Below, in pieces: positions 53,860-64,000 of a stretch of DNA of 64,000 nucleotides (position 1 is its first letter; each line of letters begins with the position of its first letter). The notes beneath the pieces were generated by a model. The model had not been told where the DNA came from, ran no database searches, and was given only the letters and a program-made list of their open reading frames with translations. The DNA is from Streptomyces sp. A0958 (lineage in GTDB: Bacteria > Actinomycetota > Actinomycetes > Streptomycetales > Streptomycetaceae): contig NZ_SSBK01000005.1 in the NCBI RefSeq assembly GCF_004795035.1, positions 124,001-188,000 of the forward strand, written 5' to 3'. Both the position numbers and the translations under genes were made by a program.

Positions 53860-56379
53860 TTATAGCATCAGCGGAGAGCGCTCTCCATCGTGCTCCGAAC
53901 CGTTATCCGATCCTTTCCCGGCCGAGTCCGGGCGCGGCTGTGCCGTGAGCCCGGCGGTGAGTGGCAGATCGCCCGCCGAACGCCCGCCGAGCAGCGTGAA
54001 CTCACCCGCCTCGGTCTCCCAGCCGCCCCGCCGGGGCGACCAGTGGGCCAGTGCGCGCCCGCTCACCCGGACCACCGCGACCGCGCTCCGCCCGGGGTCC
54101 GCCTCGACCGCCGCGTACCCGATGAGCCGGCGCACCGGCCGCTCGACGGCCGAATCGGGGCGGGCCAGATAGACCTGCACCACCTCCCGGCCACGCCGCC
54201 GCCCGGAGTTGCGTACCCGCACCCGTACGTCGAAGGGCTCCCCGGCCCGCACCGCCGCCGGGGCCGTCAGCTCCTCGTACGCCCAGCCGGTGTACCCGAG
54301 GCCGTGGCCGAACCAGTACGCCGGTGCGGTCGCGGACCGCAGCCAGGCCCGGTAGCCGATGTGCGGGCCCTCCTCGTAGCGCAGCCGCCCGTCGGCGGCG
54401 GGGGCGGTGCCGAGCACCGGTACGTCGTGCTGGGCGGCGGCCCAGGTGGTCGGCAGCCGGCCACCGGGCTCGGACCGGCCGAACAGGACGTCCGCCAGTC
54501 CGTCCCCGGCCTCCTGGCCCGGGAACCAGGTGAGCAGCAGCGCGGGAACCCGGGTGTGCCAGGGCAGGGCGACCGGGCCGCCCGCGTTGACCACGACGAC
54601 GGTGCGCGGGTTGGCCCGCGCCACGGCCCGTACGAGCGCGTCCTGCCCCTCCGGGAGCTCCAGGTTCTCGCGGTCGTGGCCCTCCGACTCGCTCTGCTCC
54701 GTCGTGCCCACGACCACCACCGCGACGTCGGCCGCCCGCGCTGCGGACACCGCGTCGGCTAGCGCGGCGGCCGGGTCACCGGCGGGCGGGGCGGCGGCGA
54801 GGACCGTCGCGACGCCCGATCCCGGGGCGAGCGAGCGCCGTGCCACCACCTCCACCTCCCGGCCGGCGACCAGTTCGGCCCGGGCGGTGTGCAGGGGCGG
54901 GGCGACGTGCACCCGGGTCGGGTCGTCGCTGTCCAGCGGGAACGTGCCGGACAGCACCTCGTGGCCGTCGACGGACAGCGTGATGTCGCCCCAGCCGCCC
55001 ACCGCCCAGGTCCACACCCCGCTTCCGGCCGGCCGGAACAGGGCCCGGATCTCCACCGCCGCGGCATCGCCGGCCGGGACCGAGGGCTCCACGATCCGTC
55101 CGGACAGCCGGTGCTCGGCGTGGAGTTCGGCCCCCTGCCCGTCGAGCAGCCGCACGAGCACCCCGGGTTCGCCGCTGCGCGGATCGCGCGCCCGGTCGCG
55201 GCCGAGCGGTTCCGGCCGGCCCGACGGCGGCAGACCCGGCCGGTAGGTCACCTCGGCCGCCCCGTCCAACGCCTTCTCCAGTCCGGCGAGCGGGGTCACC
55301 ACGGTCTCCGGGAACACCTCCGCACTGCCCCCGCCCTGGATGCGTACGGCCGTGGCGTGCGTACCGATGACGGCGACCGAGCCGAGCGCCGCCGGATTCA
55401 GCGGCAGCACTCCGCCCTCGTTGCGGAGCAGCACCGCACCGGCGGAAACGGCGCGCCGCAGCAGCGCACGCCGCGCGTCCGGGGCCGTCGTGGGCCGCCG
55501 CACCGGCCGGGCCGGACCCAGCGCGCCCACCCGTCCCGCCAGCCTCAGCAGTCTTCGCACCTTGTCGTCGACCGCATCGGCGGACACCAGGCCCTCTTCC
55601 AGTGCGGCGAGCAGGCCGGCCGCCCAGGGACCGTCCGGGCCCGGCATCGCCAGGTCCTGGCCGGAGCGCGCGGTGTCCAGGAGGGTGCGCACGCCTCCCC
55701 AGTCGGATACCACGAGCCCGTCGAACCCCCAGCCGTCCTTGAGGGGGTGCTCCAGGAGCGGGGAGGCGGACATGGTGACGCCGTCGACCTTGTTGTACGC
55801 GGACATGACCGCCCAGACCCCGGCCGCCACCGCCTCCTCGAACGGGGCGAGATAGACCTCGTGCAGCGTCCGCTCGTCCATGCGGACGTCGACGTTCAGC
55901 CGGTCCGTCTCGGCGTCGTTGCCGACGAAGTGCTTGGCGGTGGCCGCGACCCCGCCCGACTGGATGCCCCTGATGAGCGCGGCGCCGGTGCGTCCGGTGA
56001 GCAGCGGGTCCTCGGAGAAGCACTCGAAGTGCCGGCCGCCCAGCGGTGAGCGGTGCAGATTCAGCGTGGGGGCCAGGAGCACGTCGACGCCCTTGCGTCT
56101 CGCCTCCGAGGCGAGCAGGGCCCCGAGGTCCGTCAGCAGCCGCTCGTCCCAGGAGGCGGCGAGCGCGGTGGGGGAGGGGAGGACGAGCGAGGTCTCGCGT
56201 TCGTCCCAGGTCTCGCCGCGCACTCCGGCCGGCCCGTCCGAGAGGGTGAGCGGCCGCAGCCCGACAGCCGCTTCACCGTACGTGCGCCAGGTGCTCGCCC
56301 CCGTCAGCAGACGAACCTTCTGGTCCGCGTCGAGCTTGTCGAGCAGCGGATCGGTCTCTTCGTCCGTCATGGCGGCCAT
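53860..56379 (-). CDS. GH3 beta-glucosidase, cytoplasmic
   Basis: An 839-residue GH3 enzyme. The catalytic nucleophile is D226 in VVSDWGGV. GTAATAKHFVGND and the C-terminal GH3_C (about residues 310-600), an inserted PA14-like domain (about 395-520, VWTWAVGGWGDITLSVDG) and a fibronectin-III-like end domain (about 740-810) are visible. No signal peptide, so it hydrolyses imported oligosaccharides. It lies upstream of LacI on one transcript. A LacI-type palindrome sits 31 bases before the ATG. Confidence 0.92.
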   Translation of the reverse strand: MAAMTDEETDPLLDKLDADQKVRLLTGASTWRTYGEAAVGLRPLTLSDGPAGVRGETWDERETSLVLPSPTALAASWDERLLTDLGALLASEARRKGVDVLLAPTLNLHRSPLGGRHFECFSEDPLLTGRTGAALIRGIQSGGVAATAKHFVGNDAETDRLNVDVRMDERTLHEVYLAPFEEAVAAGVWAVMSAYNKVDGVTMSASPLLEHPLKDGWGFDGLVVSDWGGVRTLLDTARSGQDLAMPGPDGPWAAGLLAALEEGLVSADAVDDKVRRLLRLAGRVGALGPARPVRRPTTAPDARRALLRRAVSAGAVLLRNEGGVLPLNPAALGSVAVIGTHATAVRIQGGGSAEVFPETVVTPLAGLEKALDGAAEVTYRPGLPPSGRPEPLGRDRARDPRSGEPGVLVRLLDGQGAELHAEHRLSGRIVEPSVPAGDAAAVEIRALFRPAGSGVWTWAVGGWGDITLSVDGHEVLSGTFPLDSDDPTRVHVAPPLHTARAELVAGREVEVVARRSLAPGSGVATVLAAAPPAGDPAAALADAVSAARAADVAVVVVGTTEQSESEGHDRENLELPEGQDALVRAVARANPRTVVVVNAGGPVALPWHTRVPALLLTWFPGQEAGDGLADVLFGRSEPGGRLPTTWAAAQHDVPVLGTAPAADGRLRYEEGPHIGYRAWLRSATAPAYWFGHGLGYTGWAYEELTAPAAVRAGEPFDVRVRVRNSGRRRGREVVQVYLARPDSAVERPVRRLIGYAAVEADPGRSAVAVVRVSGRALAHWSPRRGGWETEAGEFTLLGGRSAGDLPLTAGLTAQPRPDSAGKGSDNGSEHDGERSPLML
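53873..53886. promoter_or_regulatory. LacI-type palindromic operator (copy 2), inside GH3 3' end
   Basis: GGAGAGCGCTCTCC, a perfect 14-bp palindrome, lies in the last codons of GH3 and 22 bases before the LacI ATG. It encodes the DGERSP end of GH3 and fits autorepression of the lacI gene. Confidence 0.75.
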
Positions 56380-56406
56380 GCTCCTTCGTGCACCGCGCCC
56401 CCATGA

Positions 56407-59117
<2,711 letters not shown>

Positions 59118-59306
59118 GTACACCACGATCCCCTTTTACAGCCGCCGCGTCGTCGTCCCTGAGGCGGCGATCCGGCGTACTGCTTTGGTAGTACGGGAAC
59201 GGTCAGGGTGTCCTCCTCCTGACGGTAGTCCTCCCTGCGGCCCACGTCAGAACGATCAACCGCCTCAACCCGTGGTGGCACGCGCGGCCACGAACCGCAC
59301 CTTCAC

Positions 59307-59404
59307 GTCACCGGCCGGACCGTCACCGGCCGGACCGGCACCGGCCGGACCGGCACCGGCCGGACCGGCACCGGCCGGACCGGCACCGGCCGGACCGGCA
59401 CCGT
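59307..59404. repeat. 15-bp tandem repeat array (six full units)
   Basis: Units GTCACCGGCCGGACC (two copies) and GGCACCGGCCGGACC (four copies) run head to tail from 59307 to 59396 and a partial copy follows. A minus-strand frame reads GPAGAGPAG repeats, a shadow. It lies about 75 bases before the GH92 start region. Confidence 0.92.
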
Positions 59405-59453
59405 CCCGCCCCTTGACGTGACCACGGCGGAATCGAAGAATTGATCGGGCTCT

Positions 59454-59465
59454 GACAACGTTGTC
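59454..59465. promoter_or_regulatory. LacI-type palindromic operator before GH92
   Basis: GACAACGTTGTC is a perfect 12-bp palindrome (extended TGACAACGTTGTCC) ending 15 bases before the GH92 ATG. The sequence type is known from LacI-regulated glycosidase genes in streptomycetes. Being so close to the start, it could block initiation. Confidence 0.75.
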
Positions 59466-59480
59466 CTGAGGAGTATCCCC

Positions 59481-61832
59481 ATGCATCGGACCCCACGGCC
59501 GGGACTGCGCGGCCCGGCGGCCGTACTCGCCGCCGCCGCACTCCTGGGCGGTGTCCTCCTCCCCGGGGCTGCGGCCGAGGCCGCCCCCCGGAGCGACGGC
59601 CGGCTGACCGACCTGGTCAACCCGTTCATCGGCACCCAGAACGAGGGCAACACCTACCCCGGCGCCTCCGTGCCCTTCGGCATGGTGCAGCTCTCCCCGG
59701 ACACCGGCCACAACACCGGTTACGACTACGGCGAGAACCACATCCGCGGTTTCTCCTCCGTCCACCTCTCCGGCGTCGGCTGCGGGCTGGGCGGCGACCT
59801 GCCGACGCTGCCCACCACGGGGGACGTCACCGAGACCGACTACGCGAAGTACGCGGCCGAGTTCAGCCACGACGACGAGAAGGCGAGCCCCGGCTACTAC
59901 AAGGTCGGGCTCGGGTCCGGCATCGACGCCGAGCTGACCGCGACACAGCGCACCGGGGTGCAGCGCTACACCTTCCCGGCCACCGACAAGGCCAACGTGC
60001 TGCTCAACGCGGGCCAGTCGCTGCACCGGACGCTCTCCTCCGAGGTGGAGATCCTGGACAGCCGCACCGTGCGCACCGCCATCACCGGCAGCGGCTTCTG
60101 CCAGGACACCAAGCCGTACACCGTCTACACCGTCACCCGCTTCGACCGGCCGTTCACCACGTCGGGCACCTGGAACGGCGACACCGTCACCGGGGGCTCG
60201 AAGAAGTCCGCGGCCGCCGACGCCCGCAACGGCGCATGGCTGCGGTTCGACACCACCAAGGACCGCACCGTCGAGGCCACCACCGCCCTGAGCTACGTCG
60301 ACGCCAGGGGCGCCGCGCTCAACCTCCGCGCCGAAGGAGGCCGCAGCTTCGACCGCGTCCGGCGCGCCGCGCAGCAGACCTGGGAGGACCGCCTCGAAGG
60401 CGTGCGGGCCAAGGGCGGCGGCGACGAACTGCGCCGCACCTTCTACTCCTCCCTCTACCGGTCCTTCCTCGCGCCCAACGTGGGCAGCGACGTGGACGGC
60501 CGCTACACCGGCTGGGACCAGAAGAAGCACCGGGCCGAGAACTTCACGTACTACCAGAACTGGTCGCTCTGGGACACCTACCGCACCCAGGCCCAGCTGC
60601 TCGCGCTGCTCGCCCCGCGCGAGTCCCGGGACATGGCGATATCCGTCCTGCGCGTCGACGCGGAGAGCGGCTGGTTGCCCAAGTGGGGCTACGGCACGGT
60701 CGAGACGAACATCATGACCGGTGACCCGGTCACCCCCTTCCTCACCAACGCCTACCAGCAGGGACTGCTGAAGGGGTACGAGGAGCAGGCGTACCGGGCC
60801 CTGAGGAAGAACGCGGACGGGGTACCGCCCACCGACTCCGCACCGGTGGGCCGGGAGGCCAACGTCCAGTACCTGGCGGACGGCTTCGCCCCGTACATCA
60901 AGGACCGTCAGCACGCCAAGCCCGGCGACTCCGACTTCGACCACGGCGCCTCCGCCACCCTGGAGTACGCCCTGGCCGACGGCATGCTCGCCGAGATGGC
61001 CCGCGACCTCGGCCACGACGCCGACGCCGCGCGCTACGAGGCCCGCGCCCAGAACTACCGGAAGATCTTCGACCCATCGACCGGCTTCTTCCGCGCCCGT
61101 GACGCCTCCGGCGCGTTCACCGGCCCCGCCGACCCGGCCGAGAGCGAGGGCTTCCACGAGGGCACCTCCTGGCAGTACCAGTGGATGGTCCCGCAGGACA
61201 TCCCCGGCATGGTCGACCTGATCGGCGGGAAGGACGCCGCCAACCAACGCCTCGACTCGTTCTTCGCGTACGACGAGCTCCTCGCCGACCCGGCGAAGAC
61301 GGCCCGTGAGGTATGGGTGAACGGCCCGTACGCGTACTACAACGCCGACAAGTACAACCCGCAGAACGAGCCCGACCTCATCGCCCCGTACACCTACCTG
61401 TCCACCGGCCAGCCGTGGAAGACGACCGATGTGGTCCACGCAGCCCTGACGCTCTTCACCAACGGCCCGACCGGCATGACGGGCAACGACGACCTGGGGA
61501 CGATGTCCGCCTGGATGGTGCTGTCGTCCATCGGCGTCTTCCCGGTCCAGCCGGGCACCGACACCTGGGGACTGTCCACGCCGGCCTTCGAGCGCGTCGA
61601 CATCGAGCTCGACCGCCGCTACTACCCGCGCGGCGCGCTGACCGTCAGCGCCCCCGGCACCTCCGCCGCCGACCGCTACATCCAGTCCGCCCGGCTCGAC
61701 GGCGCGCCCCAGGCGCGCACCTACCTGACCACGGACGACATCCGCTCGGCCCGCTCGCTCTCCTTCACGGTGGGCGACGAGCCGTCGACGTGGGGAACCT
61801 CACCCGAGGATGCCCCGCCCGCCCTGGACTGA
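59481..61832 (+). CDS. Secreted GH92 alpha-mannosidase
   Basis: A 783-residue exported exo-alpha-mannosidase of family GH92. A Sec signal covers about residues 1-35 (ends AAAEAAP). The N-terminal beta domain begins VNPFIGTQNEGNTYPGASVP, and the catalytic (alpha/alpha)6 part has FHEGTSWQYQWMVPQD and GNDDLGTMSAWMVLSS, motifs that carry the Ca2+ ligands and acid/base Glu/Asp. GGAG precedes the ATG. The gene ends inside an 82-bp palindrome and is preceded by a LacI-type operator. Confidence 0.95.
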   Translation: MHRTPRPGLRGPAAVLAAAALLGGVLLPGAAAEAAPRSDGRLTDLVNPFIGTQNEGNTYPGASVPFGMVQLSPDTGHNTGYDYGENHIRGFSSVHLSGVGCGLGGDLPTLPTTGDVTETDYAKYAAEFSHDDEKASPGYYKVGLGSGIDAELTATQRTGVQRYTFPATDKANVLLNAGQSLHRTLSSEVEILDSRTVRTAITGSGFCQDTKPYTVYTVTRFDRPFTTSGTWNGDTVTGGSKKSAAADARNGAWLRFDTTKDRTVEATTALSYVDARGAALNLRAEGGRSFDRVRRAAQQTWEDRLEGVRAKGGGDELRRTFYSSLYRSFLAPNVGSDVDGRYTGWDQKKHRAENFTYYQNWSLWDTYRTQAQLLALLAPRESRDMAISVLRVDAESGWLPKWGYGTVETNIMTGDPVTPFLTNAYQQGLLKGYEEQAYRALRKNADGVPPTDSAPVGREANVQYLADGFAPYIKDRQHAKPGDSDFDHGASATLEYALADGMLAEMARDLGHDADAARYEARAQNYRKIFDPSTGFFRARDASGAFTGPADPAESEGFHEGTSWQYQWMVPQDIPGMVDLIGGKDAANQRLDSFFAYDELLADPAKTAREVWVNGPYAYYNADKYNPQNEPDLIAPYTYLSTGQPWKTTDVVHAALTLFTNGPTGMTGNDDLGTMSAWMVLSSIGVFPVQPGTDTWGLSTPAFERVDIELDRRYYPRGALTVSAPGTSAADRYIQSARLDGAPQARTYLTTDDIRSARSLSFTVGDEPSTWGTSPEDAPPALD

Positions 61833-61911
61833 CCCGGCGGCCGCACGGCCGAGCGCCCTTCCTCCCGTCCGGACGGGAGGAAGGGCGCTCGGCCGTGCGG
61901 CCGCCGGGTCA
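61830..61911. terminator. 82-bp perfect palindrome, shared bidirectional terminator
   Basis: Positions 61830-61870 and 61871-61911 are exact reverse complements with no spacer, 41-bp arms. The left end starts with the TGA stop of GH92 and the right end finishes with the TGA stop of the convergent STAS gene. It would form an extremely stable hairpin in RNA (small loop at TCCGGA) and could extrude a cruciform in DNA. Confidence 0.92.
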
Positions 61912-62289
61912 GCCGGGAAGCGCGGGGTCGATCGCCTCGGCGACGTTCGGGAAGACGGGGAGTGCGCTGTCGAGTCCCAGCACGCCGATGAGCCGCTCCA
62001 TGAAGACGGAGGGCGCGGCCAGCCGCAGCCGGGGGCCGAGCGCGGTCTGCCCCTGGAGGAGCACGTTCACCGTCGTGGAGTCGGCGAAACTCACGTCCGA
62101 GAGGTCGACGACGACCGGCCCGGTGCCCTCCAGCGACGCGTTCTCCAGCGCAGCGCCGAGGGGCGCGACGTTGTCGATGTCGAGGTCGCCGGTCACCGCG
62201 AGCACCAGCGCCCCTCGTTCGTGCCGTGGGACGATCTGCATGGCGCGGCCGGCGCTGGGGGGTGGAAGCACGTTCACCTCGTGATGCAC
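61909..62289 (-). CDS. STAS-domain anti-sigma factor antagonist
   Basis: A 126-residue SpoIIAA/RsbV-type protein. LAVTGDLDIDNVAPLGAALENA opens the STAS fold, and DLSDVSFADSTTVNVLL contains the phosphorylatable serine in the DST motif. Such proteins free a sigma factor from its anti-sigma kinase when dephosphorylated. The start is uncertain: GTG 62289 is used, with the in-frame ATG of MQIVPRHERG as alternative. A PP2C-type phosphatase gene lies 800 bases away, fitting partner switching. Confidence 0.87.
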   Translation of the reverse strand: MHHEVNVLPPPSAGRAMQIVPRHERGALVLAVTGDLDIDNVAPLGAALENASLEGTGPVVVDLSDVSFADSTTVNVLLQGQTALGPRLRLAAPSVFMERLIGVLGLDSALPVFPNVAEAIDPALPG

Positions 62290-62487
62290 TGGACGGTGGG
62301 GGAACCACCGGATCAGGCGGACGGTGCGATGTCGCCCGGTCCCTGGTCGCGGCGGGAATGCTCAACGATAAAAGTAACAGTTGCCATTTGACAACATTCT
62401 TCGGCGGGCAACAATCTGTACCGAACGATCAACGAGTGCGCCCGTCCGAGGAGCGCCTCAGGAACGCGGAAGCAGGGCTCCATGAAG
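62290..62487. promoter_or_regulatory. Intergenic promoter region between STAS and MarR genes
   Basis: About 200 bases, AT-richer than its surroundings around 62365-62440 (AACGATAAAAGTAACAGTTG, GCCATTTGACAACATTCTTC). It must hold the minus-strand STAS promoter. TTGACAAC near 62387 suggests a -35 in plus sense, but no plus-strand gene follows directly. Confidence 0.45.
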
Positions 62488-63000
62488 CTAGGCGCTGTCC
62501 GCGACATCGTCGCGAAGCCGCGCGGCCGGACTCCGGTCGCCGGTGAGCCGCTGCGATGCCGCCGAGCGGAAAGCGGTGAGCCCCACGGCCAGAGCCGCCA
62601 CCTCGGACGGCTGCATCCTCTCCAGCACGGCGGTGAGTTCCCGGGTGCGGATCGCCCGGTACTCCTCCAGCAGCTCCCGGCCCCGGCGGGTGAGCCGGAG
62701 CTCGACCTCCCGGCGGCTCGTCGGGCTCGGGGCCCGCTGGATCAGACCCATGGCCTCCATCCGGTCGCAGAGCCGGCTCACCGAGGGAGCACGCGAGCCG
62801 AGTGCCTTGCCGAGCGAGCGGAGATTGCTCCCTTCCTGCTGCTCGATGACCAGCAGCGCGCGAAGCTGCGAGGGCGAGACCACACCCAGCGCGGCGGCCT
62901 CCTGGCCACGCCCCCACAACACCTCCAGCAGTTCCGACGCGGCACAGACGTCCTCGGACACCTGTTCAGGGCGGTGAGGGAGTCCGGTGCGGTGGGGCAT
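62488..63000 (-). CDS. MarR-family transcriptional regulator
   Basis: A 170-residue MarR protein. VSPSQLRALLVIEQQEGSNL leads to the helix-turn-helix (LRSLGKALGSRAPSVSRLCDRMEAMGL) and wing (PSPTSRREVELRLTRRG). It is divergent from the PP2C-type phosphatase gene across 80 bases, so it may control it. In streptomycetes MarR genes next to SpoIIE/PP2C proteins are common. Confidence 0.9.
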   Translation of the reverse strand: MPHRTGLPHRPEQVSEDVCAASELLEVLWGRGQEAAALGVVSPSQLRALLVIEQQEGSNLRSLGKALGSRAPSVSRLCDRMEAMGLIQRAPSPTSRREVELRLTRRGRELLEEYRAIRTRELTAVLERMQPSEVAALAVGLTAFRSAASQRLTGDRSPAARLRDDVADSA

Positions 63001-63080
63001 CCGTCCACTCTGTCACCCGTAGCGTGCTCCTGTCAGCCCGGCTCCGGCCCCGCCACCCACCGAAGAATGGGCGAAACAGC

Positions 63081-64000
63081 GTGAATGCCCACACGGAGAT
63101 CGAACGAGCGCTACGCGCGGCGCCACCGTATGCCCTGGTGGAGACGGTGCGCGCCTCACTCGTGAGGGAGTACGGAGCACGCTCGGTGCAGCTGTTCCTG
63201 GCCGACTACGGAATGACCGTGCTCAACCCCGTCGACGCCGCCGAGGGCCCTGCCCAGCCACTTTCGATGCACAACAGCCCGCAGGGCCGCGCCTTCGGCA
63301 GCCAGCGCCCGCACCAAGGGCGGACCGGACCCGACGACGCGGCCGACCACTACTTCCCGGTCACCGCCCGGGGCGAACGCCTCGGCATCCTCACCGTCCG
63401 GCTGCCGACCGCGCGCTCCACCCCGCAGATCATGGACGACCTCACCCATGTGGCCGAGCTGCTGGGGCACGAGCTCGTCGTCGCCGACCGGGAAACCGAC
63501 CACTACCAGCGGGCCCGCCGCACCACGCGCCTCACCCTCGCCGCCGAAATGCAGTGGCAGCTGCTCCCCGCCCGGTCGTTCACCGCCGCGGAGTACGCCA
63601 TAGGGGCCCAGCTCGAACCCGCCTACGCCATCCACGGTGACAACTTCGACTGGGCGGCGGAGGGCGATCAGCTCAGCGTGGCCGTGACCAACGGCATGGG
63701 CGAGGGCATCCGCGCCTCCCTGCTCACCAACCTCGCCGTGAACGCGCTGCGCAACGCCAGGCGAGCCGGGATCGGCATCGCGGACCAGGCGGCCCTGGCC
63801 GACCAGGCCATCTACGAGCAGCACCGCGGCGCCGCCCACGTGTCCACCCTGCTGCTCCGCTTCGACCTGGCCACGGCGTCGGTCGAAGCGGTCGACGCGG
63901 GCTCCCCACAGCTGTGGCGCCTGCGCGGCCGCACGGTCACGCGCGTCGCCCTGGACGCCCAGCTGCCGCTGGGGATGTTCGAGGAGTCGCAGTACGTCGT
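63081..64000 (+). CDS. PP2C/SpoIIE-family serine/threonine phosphatase, partial (runs off window end)
   Basis: An open frame of at least 306 residues from GTG 63081. Residues about 1-130 look like a GAF-type sensor; from about 150 follows the SpoIIE phosphatase domain (LAAEMQWQLLP, HGDNFDW, NGMGEGIRASLLTNLAVNALRNA). The usual metal ligand in GD-MGHG is replaced by an Asn-Gly pair (TNGMGEG), as in some streptomycete relatives. It is expected to act on a STAS protein such as the one at 61909. The C-terminus is outside the window. Confidence 0.85.
   Translation, partial: MNAHTEIERALRAAPPYALVETVRASLVREYGARSVQLFLADYGMTVLNPVDAAEGPAQPLSMHNSPQGRAFGSQRPHQGRTGPDDAADHYFPVTARGERLGILTVRLPTARSTPQIMDDLTHVAELLGHELVVADRETDHYQRARRTTRLTLAAEMQWQLLPARSFTAAEYAIGAQLEPAYAIHGDNFDWAAEGDQLSVAVTNGMGEGIRASLLTNLAVNALRNARRAGIGIADQAALADQAIYEQHRGAAHVSTLLLRFDLATASVEAVDAGSPQLWRLRGRTVTRVALDAQLPLGMFEESQYV

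Overview
The window is high-GC (roughly 70-75%) actinobacterial DNA with GC-rich third positions, AGGAGG-like ribosome binding sites, many GTG starts and many ATGA/GTGA start-stop overlaps. Gene content (FBP-domain protein, DUF3618/DUF4235/DUF6480 proteins, Rpf-LysM-M23 wall hydrolase, PucR, STAS plus PP2C phosphatase) points to Streptomyces or a very close relative, in an accessory-rich part of the chromosome given to carbohydrate use, stress and arsenic.

Layout. 1-760: a partial NCS1 permease behind a TPP riboswitch. 0.8-12.8 kb: a sulfate-ester/glycan locus, with FGE and a ROK repressor divergent from a sulfatase, an SsuABC/TauABC-type importer, a Tat-exported DUF4838 protein and a Tat-exported GH35 beta-galactosidase. 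12.8-20.8 kb: FBP protein, NUDIX hydrolase, a frameshifted NAD-kinase-like gene, a TetR/PAP2 divergent pair with a striking operator, a DMT transporter, PadR, FadH and DoxX. 20.9-23.5 kb: ferredoxin-ferredoxin reductase and an AurF-type diiron protein. 24.1-25.6 kb: secreted pectate lyase. 25.8-33.7 kb: membrane/stress genes (YihY, holin-like, DUF3618, DUF4235, phosphoesterase, BON-like, nucleotidyltransferase, DUF6480, catalase, a LacI regulator, a small hydrophobic protein). 33.9-38.7 kb: an arsenic island with two ArsR repressors, ACR3, DUF2180, an ArsO-like flavoprotein and a Cys-tailed flavoprotein, followed by an IS110 transposase remnant. 40.0-49.6 kb: panD plus GNAT, Asp/Glu racemase, a Pro-rich micro-protein, two MarR genes, a PLP decarboxylase, PucR, MgtC, a DJ-1/PfpI protein and gnd. 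50-56.4 kb: TetR, a deletion scar joining a sugar-binding lipoprotein to the tail of a GH1 glucosidase, a ROK regulator, and a LacI/GH3 pair with matching operators. 56.7-64 kb: Rpf-LysM-M23 wall hydrolase, a second DMT transporter, GH92, STAS, MarR and a partial PP2C phosphatase.

How it fits together. The best candidate for an undescribed system is the 0.8-12.8 kb locus. Exported GH35 and DUF4838 proteins could trim a galactose-containing sulfated glycan, the sulfonate-type importer could take up the released sulfate ester, and a cytoplasmic FGE-activated sulfatase could hydrolyse it. Several glycoside hydrolase genes carry palindromic LacI-type operators: three identical GGAGAGCGCTCTCC cores around the GH3/LacI pair, and single other sites before the pectate lyase and GH92. 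The window is also rich in perfect inverted repeats, the most extreme being an 82-bp palindrome with no spacer that holds the stop codons of two convergent genes.
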